Below are positions 10,801-20,700 of a stretch of DNA of 40,602 nucleotides, piece after piece. The number at the start of each line of letters is the position of its first letter. Within the stretch, counting starts at the first letter, position 1. The DNA lies in contig JAGTXO010000100.1 in NCBI GenBank assembly GCA_019448385.1, positions 1 through 40,602 of the forward strand. The letters are read 5' to 3'. The notes under the pieces are model-generated. The model did no database searches. It had not been told where the DNA came from and saw only the letters and a list, made by a program, of their open reading frames with translations. The translations under genes and the position numbers were made by a program. This DNA comes from Diacronema lutheri (taxonomy: Eukaryota > Haptophyta > Pavlovophyceae > Pavlovales > Pavlovaceae).

Positions 10801-12559
10801 CGACCCAATCCTCGCCGCCGGCCCCAGCGCCGTCCACCGGCGCGGCGCCCACCCGCACGGCCGCAACGAGCTGCGGCCACGACATCGCATTTAGCTCGTC
10901 GGCGGTGGGCGGCGGCGGCCGCTGCGCGACGGGCGGCGGTGCGTCGCGCACGGCCTGCACGTAGGGCGGTGGCGCGTCACGCGGCGGCGGCGGCGGCTGC
11001 TGCGCGCGCGCGTCCTCTGCGCCACCACCGCCGCCAGCGCTTGCCGCCACCACCGCTGCCGCCGCCGCGTCCGCGGCCTCCGCCGCCTCGACGACGCACT
11101 GGGCGCGCGCGACGAGGGCCAGGTCGACCGGCGGCCGGTCCAACGGCTCGTGCGCCCACAGCTGCGCCATCGCGCCGACGAGCGGGCGCAGCGTCGCCGC
11201 CGGCCGCCGGTCGACGGGCAGCCGAGGCCGCTCGCCCGCGCGCACCGCGTCGAACACGATCGCGTCCGACTTGCCCTCCCACGGCGTGCGCCACGCGAGG
11301 AGCTCGTAAAACACGCAGCCGAGCGCGTAGCAGTCCACCTTGTCGCGCATCGCCATACGGTCGCGCGCGCGGTCGAGCAGCTCGGGCGCCATCCACGGCA
11401 GCGTGCTGGCCGCGCCACCGCCCGTCGAGCGCGTCGCGCGCGTCGTGCACCGCGCGCGCGCGAGGCCAAAATCGCAGAGCTTCCACACGCCGCCCGTGCA
11501 GCGGAGCACGTTGGCCGACTTGAGGTCGCCGTGGTGCACCTGCCGCGCGTGCAGGTGCTCGACGCCCGCCACGACGTCGCGCGCGCAGCGCGCGAGCTCG
11601 ACGGCGGGCGGCGGGTCGTGCGAGCGCGCGCGCATCGCGTCGAGCAGGCTGCCGTCGGGCGCGAGCTCGAGGACGAGGCAGAGGCGCGAAGGTTCGAGCG
11701 TCATCGCGCCAAAGACCTGCAGCACGTTTGGCCCGCTCAACGCGCTCTGGATCGCCACTTCGCGCCGCACCTCGTCCGCCGCTGCCTCCGAGCCGCCGTA
11801 AAAGTACTTGAGCGCCACGCGCGTCACGCCCTGGTACGTGCCCGCGTACAGCTCGCCGGCGGCGCCCGCGCGGTTGAGCGGCTCGGCGCGCGCGACGTGC
11901 GAAGGGGTGATCTCGTGCGCGAACACCTTCTTGCGCGCGGCCGCTGCTCGCGTTTCGTCGCTCCGCGCGGCGTGCAACGCGCCGACCATCTCGCCGAGCA
12001 GCGCGTCGAGCGCGGCCGCGTCGATCTGCTCGTCCGCTCGCGCATCACTGGCCGGCGCAACGTTGGCGCCGCGCGCGCTTGACACGCCCGCGTGCAGATC
12101 ATCGACGAGCTCTTGCGCCGCCTCCGCCTCCGCCTCGAGATCAGCCACGTCGTCCTCGGCGAGCCGCTCGCGCAGCCGCAGAGCGCGCGTTGCGTCGATC
12201 TGCAGGCAAAGCTGCAGCCGCTGCTGGTGCACGGCGAGGCGCTCGGCCAGATCGCGCATGCGCGCGCGGTCATGCAGCACGTACTTCATGCGCTGCACGC
12301 GCGAGCGCGACGAGTACTCGGCGACGAAGCCGGCCGTCTCGCGCGCGAGCTCGGAGAGCGCGCCGAGCGGCTGCGCGTGCGCAGCGGCGTCGATGTCGTC
12401 GTTGGCGAGCTGCTTGAGCCGGCTCTCGAGCCAGCGCCATTCGTCGCGAAGCGTCGCGACCATCGTGTGGTTCCTCGTCCCCGTACTGTACGCCTGCCAC
12501 GCCGCGCGGCAGGCCTGGATCGCGCCGGTGAGCACAGGTGACACACCTACCTTGGCCAT
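4877..12559 (-). CDS. Giant TKL-like protein kinase with 40 ARM-like repeats and an N-terminal helical bundle
   Basis: One uninterrupted frame of about 2,560 residues. The N-terminal 190 residues look like an all-helical bundle, with spacing of Leu and charged residues reminiscent of the MLKL N-terminal/HeLo type (weak inference). A kinase domain follows (about 235-485): ATP Lys in VALKYF near 250, catalytic loop HGDLKSANVL near 343 (HGD instead of HRD, catalytic Asp kept), DFGLAR near 365 and APEL near 389. A Pro/Ala-rich linker leads to 40 repeats of 48 residues (about 620-2523), each with GALEAVVAAMRAHAAHS and VQ..AC..L.NVC, typical of armadillo superhelices. The start at 12559 (MAKVGVSP) is preferred; an in-frame ATG at 12616 would add 19 residues. 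Likely a cytosolic signalling scaffold kinase; substrate unknown. Its 3' end converges on the DnaJ gene. Confidence 0.85.
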   Translation of the reverse strand: MAKVGVSPVLTGAIQACRAAWQAYSTGTRNHTMVATLRDEWRWLESRLKQLANDDIDAAAHAQPLGALSELARETAGFVAEYSSRSRVQRMKYVLHDRARMRDLAERLAVHQQRLQLCLQIDATRALRLRERLAEDDVADLEAEAEAAQELVDDLHAGVSSARGANVAPASDARADEQIDAAALDALLGEMVGALHAARSDETRAAAARKKVFAHEITPSHVARAEPLNRAGAAGELYAGTYQGVTRVALKYFYGGSEAAADEVRREVAIQSALSGPNVLQVFGAMTLEPSRLCLVLELAPDGSLLDAMRARSHDPPPAVELARCARDVVAGVEHLHARQVHHGDLKSANVLRCTGGVWKLCDFGLARARCTTRATRSTGGGAASTLPWMAPELLDRARDRMAMRDKVDCYALGCVFYELLAWRTPWEGKSDAIVFDAVRAGERPRLPVDRRPAATLRPLVGAMAQLWAHEPLDRPPVDLALVARAQCVVEAAEAADAAAAAVVAASAGGGGGAEDARAQQPPPPPRDAPPPYVQAVRDAPPPVAQRPPPPTADELNAMSWPQLVAAVRVGAAPVDGAGAGGEDWVAAMAQRAEEAAAAIVAVSRRARWDDTSCELAANAGALEAVVAAMRAHAAHSGVQEQACFTLRNVCAGTDAAGLARKQRAAEAGALEAVVAAMRTHAAHSGVQDWACWALRNVCAGTDAAGLARKQRAAEAGALEAVVAAMRAHAAHSGVQEEACFTLANVSAGTDAAGLACRQRAAEAGALEAVVAAMRTHAAHSGVQKQACRALTNICAGTDAAGLARAQLAAEAGALEAVVAAMRAHAAHSGVQERACHALVKVCFGTDAAGIAWAQRAAEAGALEAVVAAMRAHAAHSGVQDWACWALLTVCFGDDAAGLARKQLAAKAGALEAVVAAMRAHAAHSGMQEGACLTLANICAGTDAAGIAWAQRAAAAGALEAVVAAMRAHAAHSGVQEEACRALANVCAGTDAAGLARAQRAAKGGALEAVVAAMRAHAAHSGVQDWGCCALVTVCFGDNADGLARKQLAAEAGALEAVVAAMRAHAAHSGMQERACFTLDYVCAGTDAAGLARKQRAAEAGALEAVVAAMRAHVAHSGVQKQACGALRNVCAGTDAAGLARAQRAAEAGALEAVVAAMRAHAAHSGMQEQACSTLANICAGTDAAGLARAQWAAEAGALEAVVAAMRAHAAHTGVQEQACRTLDSVCFGDDAAGLARKRLAAEAGALEAVVAAMRAHAAHSGVQDWACRALRNICAGTDAAGLARKQVAAEAGALEAVVAAMRAHAANSGVQDWACGALANVCFGTDAAGLARAQVAAEAGALEAVVAAMRAHVAHSGVQDWACRALRVVCAGTDAAGLARKQRAAEAGALEAVVAAMRAHAAHSGVQVSACLALDNICAGTDAAGLARKQLAAEAGALEAVVAAMRAHAAHSGVQEQACRTLDTVCFGDDAAGLARKQLAVEAGALEAVVAAMRAHAAHSGVQVSACLALDNICAGSDAAGLARKQLAAEAGALEAVVAAMRAHAALSGVQELACRTLDTVCFGDDAAGLARKQWVAEAGALEAVVAAMRAHAAHSSVQVLACFALINVCFGTDAAGLARAQLAAEAGALEAVVAAMRAHAAHSGMQEQACSMLANICAGTDAAGLARAKRAAKAGALEAVVAAMRAHAAHSGVQDWACWALVTVCFGDNADGLARKRLAAEAGALEAVVAAMRAHAAHSGMQEQACFTLDNVCAGTDAAGLARKQRAAEAGALEAVVAAMRAHAAHSGVQERACRTLDSVCSGDDAAGLARKQWAAEAGALEAVVAAMRAHAANSGVQERACHTLDTVCFGDDAAGHARKRLAAEAGALEAVVAAMRAHAAHSGVQDWACRALRNICAGFDAAGLARKQVAAEAGALEAVVAAMRAHAANSGVQDWACGALANVCFGTDAAGLARAQVAAEAGALEAVVAAMRAHVAHSGVQDWACRALRVVCAGTDAAGLARKQRAAEAGALEAVVAAMRAHAAHSGVQVSACLALDNICAGTDAAGLARKQLAAEAGALEAVVAAMRAHAAHSGVQEQACRTLDTVCFGDDAAGLARKQRAAEAGALEAVVAAMRAHAAHSGVQVSACFALANVCAGTDAAGLARAQVAAEAGALEAVVAAMRAHAMHSGVQEWACWALANVCSGNDAPGRARAQRAAEAGALEAVVAAMRAHAAHSGVQERACRTLDSVCSGDDAAGLARKRRGADAGALEAVVAAMRAHAAHSGVQERACRTLDSVCFGDDAVGLARKRRGAEAGALEAVVAAMRAHAAHSGVQERACRTFDTVCFGDDVAGLARKQWAAEAGALEAVVAAMRAHAAHSGVQERACRTLDTVCFGDDAAGLARKQLAVEAGALEAVVAAMRAHAAHSGVQVSACLALANVCAGTDAAGLARAQVAAEAGALEAVVAAMRAHAMHSGVQEWACWALANVCSGNDAPGRARAQRAAEVGALEAVVAAMRAHAAHTGVRKLACCALANVCAGSDAAGRARKQQAAQAGAREATAAAMAAHSGQWNVC
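5000..10720 (-). repeat. 144-bp coding tandem array, 40 copies
   Basis: The ARM-like part of the kinase gene is a tandem array with an exact 144-bp period. The landmark ATCGCGGCGA-type core occurs at 5055 and at 10671, 5,616 bp apart, which is exactly 39 periods, so no net indel has accumulated. Units vary by substitutions in the 3' half of each repeat while the GALEAVVAAMRAH half is nearly invariant. Confidence 0.93.
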
Positions 12560-12802
12560 CGGGCCAGAGCCCTTTCTTCGTACTACCCCCATATGGGGAT
12601 ACCCATACCATACCATACTTAGTCCGCTTGGAAGTTTTCAGGAGCTCCAAGTGCGGTCCGGAACTTTCCCCCCACCGGAAAGTCATGTGGGACTCCGAGT
12701 CCTGTTGGCTGCATCTGTGGGCATCACGTGCAATGTCGGGTACCGCGAGGTGTGAGCGGCTCGCCGATATCAGGCCTAGCGGTGCGATGAGGCGGAGGCA
12801 GG
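12560..12802. promoter_or_regulatory. Upstream region of kinase gene, with CCCCATATGGGG palindrome
   Basis: This 243-bp gap lies between the kinase ATG and the stop of the DOT1-like gene, both on the minus strand. A perfect 12-bp palindrome CCCCATATGGGG sits at 12587-12598, 28 bp upstream of the kinase ATG, followed by CCATA repeats and an imperfect hairpin with TTGGA/TCCAA arms near 12625-12655. A promoter or 5' UTR role is inferred from position. Confidence 0.35.
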
Positions 12803-15800
12803 TCATGCGGGCGGCGCATGCTCGAGGTTGATGTACACGTACGCCTGCGCGGCGGAGGCAGTCCGGACCGGACCGGGCGTGCGCGCCGCGAATGTGCCCG
12901 TGGGCGTAAGCCCGCAAGACATTGCGCGCGAAAGAGCGCGCGACCGTCACTGGGCGAGAGGCGGTCCCTGGACGGTTGGGCGCCAATAGGCGCGCGGCTC
13001 TGAGGCGCGCGGGCGCAGTCGGCGGCTGAGTTGCACGGCCAGCATGGCGGCCACAATGGCGGCCAGCATGGCGACAGCACGCGACGCGTGGGCGTCTGCG
13101 CGCCATGCGGCGAGCCGTGCGCGCGCACGGTGCAGGTCTCCCGGCCCGTTGTGCGCATCCGAAGCTTTGCGACCGGCTCGACCTTGCGCAGCCCGGCCGC
13201 CCACCACTCCTGCGGGTGGGTAACCGGGGGGGAGGAGGGGGCGGAGGGTGAGAATCCGGGTGGCGAAGGGCGGCGTGGTGCCAGGGGCGCATGCGGGGTG
13301 GCTAGGGCCACGGCGCGTGCGGTGCGGTGGCGGCGGTGGCGCGAGGCGCGACGGAGCGGTGGCGCTTATGCGCGGAGAGCGACCCATGAGATGGCGCCCA
13401 TGCGTGTGCGTGCAGGCAAGGAGCAATGGCGCCCATGCGTGTGCATGCAGGCACCAAGGAGCAATGGCGCCCATGCGTGTGCATGCAGGCAATGAGCAAT
13501 GGCGCCCATGCGTGTGCGTGCAGGCAAGGAGCAATGGCGCCCATGCGTGTGCGTGCAGGCAAGGAGCAATGGCGCCCATGCGTGTGCGTGCAGGCAAGGA
13601 GCAATGGCGCCCATGCGTGTGCGTGCAGGCAAGGAGCAATGGCGCCCATGCGTGTGCGTGCAGGCAAGGAGCAATGGCGCCCATGCGTGTGCATGCAGGC
13701 AAGGAGCAATGGCGCCCATGCGTGTGCGTGCAGGCAAGGAGCAATGGCGCCCATGCGTGTGCGTGCAGGCAAGGAGCAATGGCGCCCATGCGTGTGCATG
13801 CAGGCAAGGAGCAATGGCGCCCATGCGTGTGCGTGCAGGCAAGGAGCAATGGCGCCCATGCGTGTGCGTGCAGGCAAGGAGCAATGGCGCCCATGCGTGT
13901 GCATGCAGGCAAGGAGCAATGGCGCCCATGCGTGTGCGTGCAGGCAAGGAGCAATGGCGCCCATGCGTGTGCGTGCAGGCAAGGAGCAATGGCGCCCATG
14001 CGTGTGCATGCAGGCAAGGAGCAATGGCGCCCATGCGGCCCACCCGTCCGCCGGCCGTCCGCGAAAGGCGCTCGACGCGGTCCGTCGCCCCGATGCGCGC
14101 CTGCAGGGGCCGGTCCGGTTGTTCCGGTGCGCGGCTTCGGCTGCACGCACGCCGCAGAGCGCGAAAACCCCTCGCACCCGCCTTGCTGGCGCGGCGCGCG
14201 ACGCCACATGTGCCAAATGGGCTGGCGCGCATGTGCCAAATGGGCTGGCGCGCATGTGCCAAATGGGCTGACGCGCATGTGCCAAATGGGCTGGCGCGCA
14301 TGTGCCAAATGGGCTGGCGCGCATGTGCCAAATGGGCTGGCGCGCATGTGCCAAATGGGCTGGCGCGCATGTGCCAAATGGGCTGGCGCGCATGTGCCAA
14401 ATGGGCTGGCGCGCATGTGCCAAATGGGCTGGCGCGCATGTGCCAAATGGGCTGGCGCGCATGTGCCAAATGGGCTGGCGCGCATGTGCCAAATGGGCTG
14501 GCGCGCATGTGCCAAATGGGCTGGCGCGCATGTGCCAAATGGGCTGGCGCGCATGTGCCAAATGGGCTGGCGCGCATGTGCCAAATGGACTGGCGCGCAT
14601 GTCCCAAATGGGCTGGCGCGCACGTGCCAAATGGGCTGACGCGCATGTGCCAAATGGGCTGGCGCGCATGTGCCAAATGGGCTGGCGCGCATGTGCCAAA
14701 TGGGCTGGCGCGCATGTGCCAAATGGGCTGCCGCGCATGTGCCAAATGGTTTGCCGCGCACGTGCCAAATGGGCTGACGCGTACCTTTGCGGTGCGAAAG
14801 CTGACGAGCACGTAAAAGGCGCATCGGCTCAATCGTGCTGCGAGCGCCTCGAGCGTCGACGGCGCAAAGACCTGCGCGCAGGAGAACGGGAGAGTGCGCG
14901 CGCGCGAGAGAGCCTCACACGTTGGATCCGCCTTGAATAACTCGGCCAACGCACACGGCACACGGGCGCGCGCGCGCTGTGCCGCACCCGGTCGAAGGTG
15001 TACACGTGCGTTGCGAGCAGCAGCTCGCAGCACGACGCGGCGTCGCCGTACCGGTATGCGACGGCATGCAACGCGTGCAGCGCGCCCTGCCTCCATGCGC
15101 TCAAGGGTTGCTCGCATGGAGGCAGCGCGTGTGGCGGCAGCCACGCGAGCCGCGCTGGCGGCGATGGCAGCGGGCGTGCAGACACATCCGACGCTGTGCA
15201 CAAGGCAAAGGGCAGCCATGGTGGCCGCGTTGGCGGCGATGGCAGCGGGCGTGCAGACACATCCGACGCTGTGCACAAGGCAGAGGCGGCCAAGCGCGCG
15301 GCACGGATTGGCAGCGTGTTCGCAGCCGGCTTCGCGTCGAAAGCGATGCTCGCCGTGTGAATGTGCGCCGAATTTTGAATTTCCCCTCTCCCATTCTCCA
15401 GTATAGCGCCTTCAAGAGTCGAACGCAAAGCCGGCTGTAACGGCGCGTGTGCACGTTGCGCAAACTCGCACTCAGGCGGGCGCAGCTCGGGCGGGCGCAG
15501 CTCGTCGAGCGCGCGCTCGGCCGTGTCGTATCGCTGGGCGACGCACTCGATGCCGTAGACTCTGCGTGCGCGGTGTGCGATCGCCACGTGCGCGCAGACC
15601 TGCGCGGTGGGCGGCACGGCACGGCGGGTCGGCGGGTGACCGTCGCGGGATGCTGGCTGGTGGGCGCGCCGGTCATCTCACGATCGCGCGTGGAGCTGCG
15701 AAGCTGGATGGTTGCGACGCTGAACCACGAGCAGCGGTCGCGCAATTCAGCTTTGCAGTTTTGCAGCTGGCCACGCACAGAGCTGCAAAGCTGGATCACG

Positions 15801-17665
15801 CGCACACTGCACGTGATTCGGCTTTGCAGCTGGCCACGCACAGAGCTGCAAAGCTGAATCACGCGCACAGTGCACGTGATTCGGCTTTGCAGCTGGCCGC
15901 GCACAGAGCTGCAAAGCTGAATGACGCGCACACTGCACGTGATTCGGCTTTGCAGCTGGCCACGCACAGAGCTGCAAAGCTGAATCACGCGCACACTGCA
16001 CGTGATTCGGCTTTGCAGCTGGCCACGCACAGAGCTGCAAAGCTGAATCACGCGCACACTGCACGTGATTCGGCTTTGCAGCTGGCCACGCACAGAGCTG
16101 CAAAGCTGAATCACGCGCACAGTGCACGTGATTCGGCTTTGCAGCTGGCCACGCACAGAGCTGCAAAGCCGAATCACGCGCACACTACACGTGATTCGGC
16201 TTTGCAGCTGGCCACGCACAGAGCTGCGAAGCCGAATCACGCGCCACTGCACGTGATTCAGCTTTGCAGCTGGCCACGCACAGAGCTGCGAAGCCGAATC
16301 ACGCGCACACTGCACGTGATTCGGCTTTGCAGCTGGCCACGCACAGAGCTGCGAAGCCGAATCACGCGCACACTGCACGTGATTCGGCTTTGCAGCTGGC
16401 CACGCACAGAGCTGCGAAGCTGAATCACGCGCACACTGCACGTGATTCGGCTTTGCAGCTGGCCGCGCACAGAGCTGCAAAGCTGAATCACGCGCACACT
16501 GCACGTGATTCGGCTTTGCAGCTGGCCACGCACAGAGCTGCAAAGCTGAATCACGCGCACACTGCACGTGATTCGGCTGTGCAGCTGGCCACGCACAGAG
16601 CTGCAAAGCTGAATCACGCGCACACTGCACGTGATTCGGCTTCACGGCGGGTCGGCGGGTGGCCGTCGCGGAGGTGGCGGGCCGTGCGCTGCGGGGCTGG
16701 GTGGCGCGCACGCTGCAGGCGTGTAGGGTGGTGGTGTGCCCCGCTGAACAGGCACACAGAGCCCCATTCATCCTGCATGGCCAGGGGCTAAGGGGGGGGC
16801 AGGCACACGCTGCGCGGCTCAGGCGCGCAGCGCGAGACGCGCGCGCACCTTGCCGTAGCCCGACCCCACATCTACAAAAGTCGAAGACGCGCCCAAATCA
16901 AATTCAAGCGCCCAGCCGCACCCGGCGCAGCCCCCGCCGGCCCCACCGCTCGCACCGCCTTCGCCGCCTTCGCCGCCTTCGCCGCCTTCGCCGCCTTCGC
17001 CGCCTTCGCCGCCATCGCCATCATCGCGCCGAGCCAACGGCTCGAGCACGCGCGCGCGCAGGTCCGCGAGCAGCGCGAGGAGCCCGGCGAGCGCCTGCCG
17101 CGTCGTCTCGCCGTACGCCTCGGAGCCGAGCGTGTCGCCGCCGAAGCCGTTCACGTGGCGTGCGGTGGGCGGCGGCGCCGTGGCGGCGCTCGTCCGGGCG
17201 GGGGGGGAGGCGACGGCGGAGGCGGCGGGGGAGGCGGCGGGGGAGGCGGCGGGGGAGGCGGCGGCGGAGGCGGCGGGGGAGGCGGCGGAGGAGGCGGGCG
17301 TTGCAGCGGTGGCAGTTGCGATGGGTGCACAAGGCGTAGTTCGCGCCAGCGCGCGCTGCGGCAAGGGCGACAGTTTCAGCTCGCTGCCCCGCGACAGTTG
17401 CGGCTCGCTGTCCCGCGACAACACGCTGCCCCGCGATGGCGTGCTGAAATGCGAAGACACCGCTGCGCCCGGCGCGCCGCCGTCCGCGCCGCCTGGCGCG
17501 GACGGCGGTGCTCGCAGCATGCCGGGCTGCCTCCGGACAAGTCCGGTGGTTGTCTCAAGGCGGCAGCGGCGATGTCGCTCGAGGCCCTCGTAGTCGGAGG
17601 TGAGACCCCAGCTGAGGTGAGACGCCCTGCCAATGACAGCGTAGGCCGTGCGTAACTGCAGCGCT

Positions 17666-17716
<51 letters not shown>

Positions 17717-20700
17717 TGGGGGGGGGGGGGGTTGTGTGTGTGTGTGAGTATGCGTGTATGTGTGTGTGTGTGTGGAAAGGGGGGAGGTTTGCGAGCAAAA
17801 GACGCGCGCGGCGCAAGCCCCGCGCGCTGTGAAAGCCCCGCGAGGTGGCGCGGCGCGGCCCGGCGCGCACCGCCGTCTCCGCCTCCGCGCTGAGCGTAAC
17901 GGCTGCCGCCGCCGAGGCCTCCACGGCCACCACCGGGAAGAGCGGCACGTGCCGCGATGGCGGCGTCCACTGCCACAAGGGCGCGCACGGTAACGGTAAC
18001 GGCAGTTCGCACGGTAACGGCAGTTCGCACGGTAACGGCAGTGCGCACGGTAACAGCACTTGCACTGCGCACGGTAACGGCAGCGCACTGGCCGCTGGCG
18101 ACTGGGGCGGCAGCGGCTGCGCGCAGCCGGGCGGCGCGTAAGCGCCGCGCGCGCGTGCGGCATCAGCAGGGCCGAGCGGGGCGAGTGGCGTGAGCTCGTC
18201 CTGTGCGGCATCGCCAGGGCCGAGCGGGGCGAGTGGCGTGAGCTCGTCCTGTGCGGCATCAGCAGGGCCGAGCGGGGCGAGTGGCGTGAGCTCGTCCTGT
18301 GCGGCATCAGCAGGGCCGAGCGGGGCGAGTGGCGTGAGCTCGTCCTGTGCGGCATCAGCAGGGCCGAGCGGGGCGAGTGGCGTGAGCTCGTCCTGTGCGG
18401 CATCAGCAGGGCCGAGCGGGGCGAGTGGCGTGAGCTCGTCCTGCGGGTGCGCCGTGTGCTCGACGGCGACGATGCGCCCATTTTGAATGTGGAGGCGCTG
18501 TGAGAGCGCAACACGCACACCCGCCGCTGCCCAGTGTGGGGCACTCGGCGGCGCTGCCCAGTGTGGGGCACCCGGCGGCGCTGCCCAGTGTGGGGCCGGC
18601 CAGTGTGGGCCCAACGGCCGGAGCGAAGCGGCGCAGCGGACGCAGCAGCCGCCATCGCTCCCAGAGGCCCCGACCCTGGCGCAGCAGCCGCCATCGCTCC
18701 CAGAGGCCCCGACCCTGGCGCAGCAGCCGCCATCGCTCCCAGAGGCCCCGACCCTGGCGCAGCAGCCGCCATCGCTCCCAGAGGCCCCGACCCTGGCGCA
18801 GCAGCCGCCATCGCTCCCAGAGGCCCCGACCCTGGCGCAGCAGCCGCCATCGCTCCCAGGGGCCCCGACCCTGGCGCAGCAGCCGCCATCGCTCCCAGAG
18901 GCCCCGACCCTGGCGCAGCAGCCGCCATCGCTCCCAGAGGCCCCGACCCTGGCGCAGCAGCCGCCATCGCTCCCAGAGGCCCCGACCCTGTCGCGCGCAA
19001 ACTCGCCGCCGCCGCTGTCGCCGGCGCACGCGGCCTCACGCTGCCCTGCGCGGCACGTCTCCTCGTCGACGCAACCGCGAGGAGACCTGCCTCGGCTGCC
19101 GTCGGCGCCTCTCCCGCCTCTGGGACCACGAACTGCCGTCGGGGCCTCGTGGTCGCAACCACCGCCAATAGCGCCGCGGCTGCAGTCGGGGCTGTCACCG
19201 CTCGCCTCGACGAGGACGAGAACATACGCGCCGTCGGCAAGCACGCCCACATCGCCATCTGCGAGCAGACCCACATTGTCGATCTCGAGCGGCCAAGCGC
19301 GCATCGCGCTCACTGCGGCGCCACACTGAGCGCCGCCGAGTGACTGGCAGCCATCGTGACTGCGTGCAGCGCCGCCGAGTGACTGGCAGCCATCGTGACT
19401 GCGTGCGTCACGCAGTGACCAGACCACGGCGCAGCCGTCACCGTCACCCGCCGTGCAGCCGTCACCGTCACCCACCCTGCCGCCGTCACCGTCACCGCTA
19501 CCGCCACCGTCACCGTCACCGTCACCGTCACCGTCACCGTCACCGTCACCACTCGACGGCGCGCGTTCCCAACCAAGCGACGCGCCGCCAGCCCGTGCCC
19601 TGAGCGGACGTCCATCCAAGCCCGCAACTGCCGCCTCGTCGAGCAGCGCGCGAAGCGGCGCGACGGGACGGCAGTTGCAACTGCCGCCTCGTCCCTGTAA
19701 GGCGCAACTGCCGCCTCCACAAGGCGCAACTGCCGCCTCGTCGAGCAGCGCGCGAAGCGGCGCGACGGGCGCCAGCCGCGCGCCGAGCACCGCGCCAACC
19801 GCCACGCGCGCGGCGTGCGCCGTCGCGCCGCGCGCGGCCGCCGCGCCCGCGGCAGCCGCGCGCGCGGTGCGCGCGGCGCCTCCGTCCGCGCCACCGTTGG
19901 CGCCGCCATCGCCGTCGTCGGTGGCGTCGTCCGAGGCGTCGTCGGACTCGGAGTCCGTAACGACCCTCGGAGTCCGTAACGACCCTCGGAGTCCGTTGCG
20001 ACCTCCGGACTCGGAATCCGTTACAACCTCCGCGTGCGCAAGCGCCTGCCCCCCGTGGGCGCGCGCACGACCCACGCCAGCCGCGCCGCTGCAGCCGCGC
20101 GCGGCCACGCGCGCCGCGCGCGCCGCCGCGCGCAGCGCCAGCGCCGCCGCGGCGGCGGCCGCGTCGAACACGTCCGCGTCGATGGCCGTGACGAGCGACG
20201 TGAGGGCAGGAGGCGCGAGCAGGTCGAGGGCGGCCATCGCTGGCGTGCGCAAGAGCTCAACTGCCGCGAACGATGGCTGCGGTCCGACCGGCGGTCCGAA
20301 AGCCTGTCCGATGTCGGGTGCGGCTCCGGAGGCAAGTCCGGGAGGAGCGGAGGGCAGTCCGGGGGCAGCGGCGGCAGATGCACTTTTCCCGGACTGCCCT
20401 GCCGCCGCCGCTGCCGCTGCCGCTGCAGCCGCGCCGGCGGCCGCCGTCGTCGCGCACGCGGCGGAGGTGGCCGCAGCGGTCACGAACGCCGTCGCGGCCG
20501 CCACCGCCTGCGCCACCGCGGCAGCCGTCGCGTCCGCCACGGCGTCCGCCGCGGACGGCGCGACGCGTGCGTCGACGCGCATGAGCGCGAGCGTCACCGT
20601 GACGCCGTGGGTGACGTTACTGTCACCGTCACGCCCGTCACGCCCGTCACGCCCGTCACAGCCGCCGCGCGCTGCTCGCTCGGCGTCGCCGCCGTCCCCG

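Noticed and set aside
13390-14785. Possible CRISPR-like array
   Set aside because: Units are contiguous with no unique spacers, and the context is a eukaryotic intron.
13248-14824. Long ORFs of 280-640 codons on both strands rich in HACACRQGAMAPMRV or RACAKWAGAHVPNG-type repeats
   Set aside because: They are translations of the 35-bp and 23-bp minisatellites, open in several frames at once, and lie inside the DOT1-like intron.
15101-16771. Minus-strand ORF repeating CARDSALQLCAWPAAKPNHVQ
   Set aside because: Product of the 63-bp intronic array; it interrupts the methyltransferase motif that is restored by splicing 16849 to 15599.
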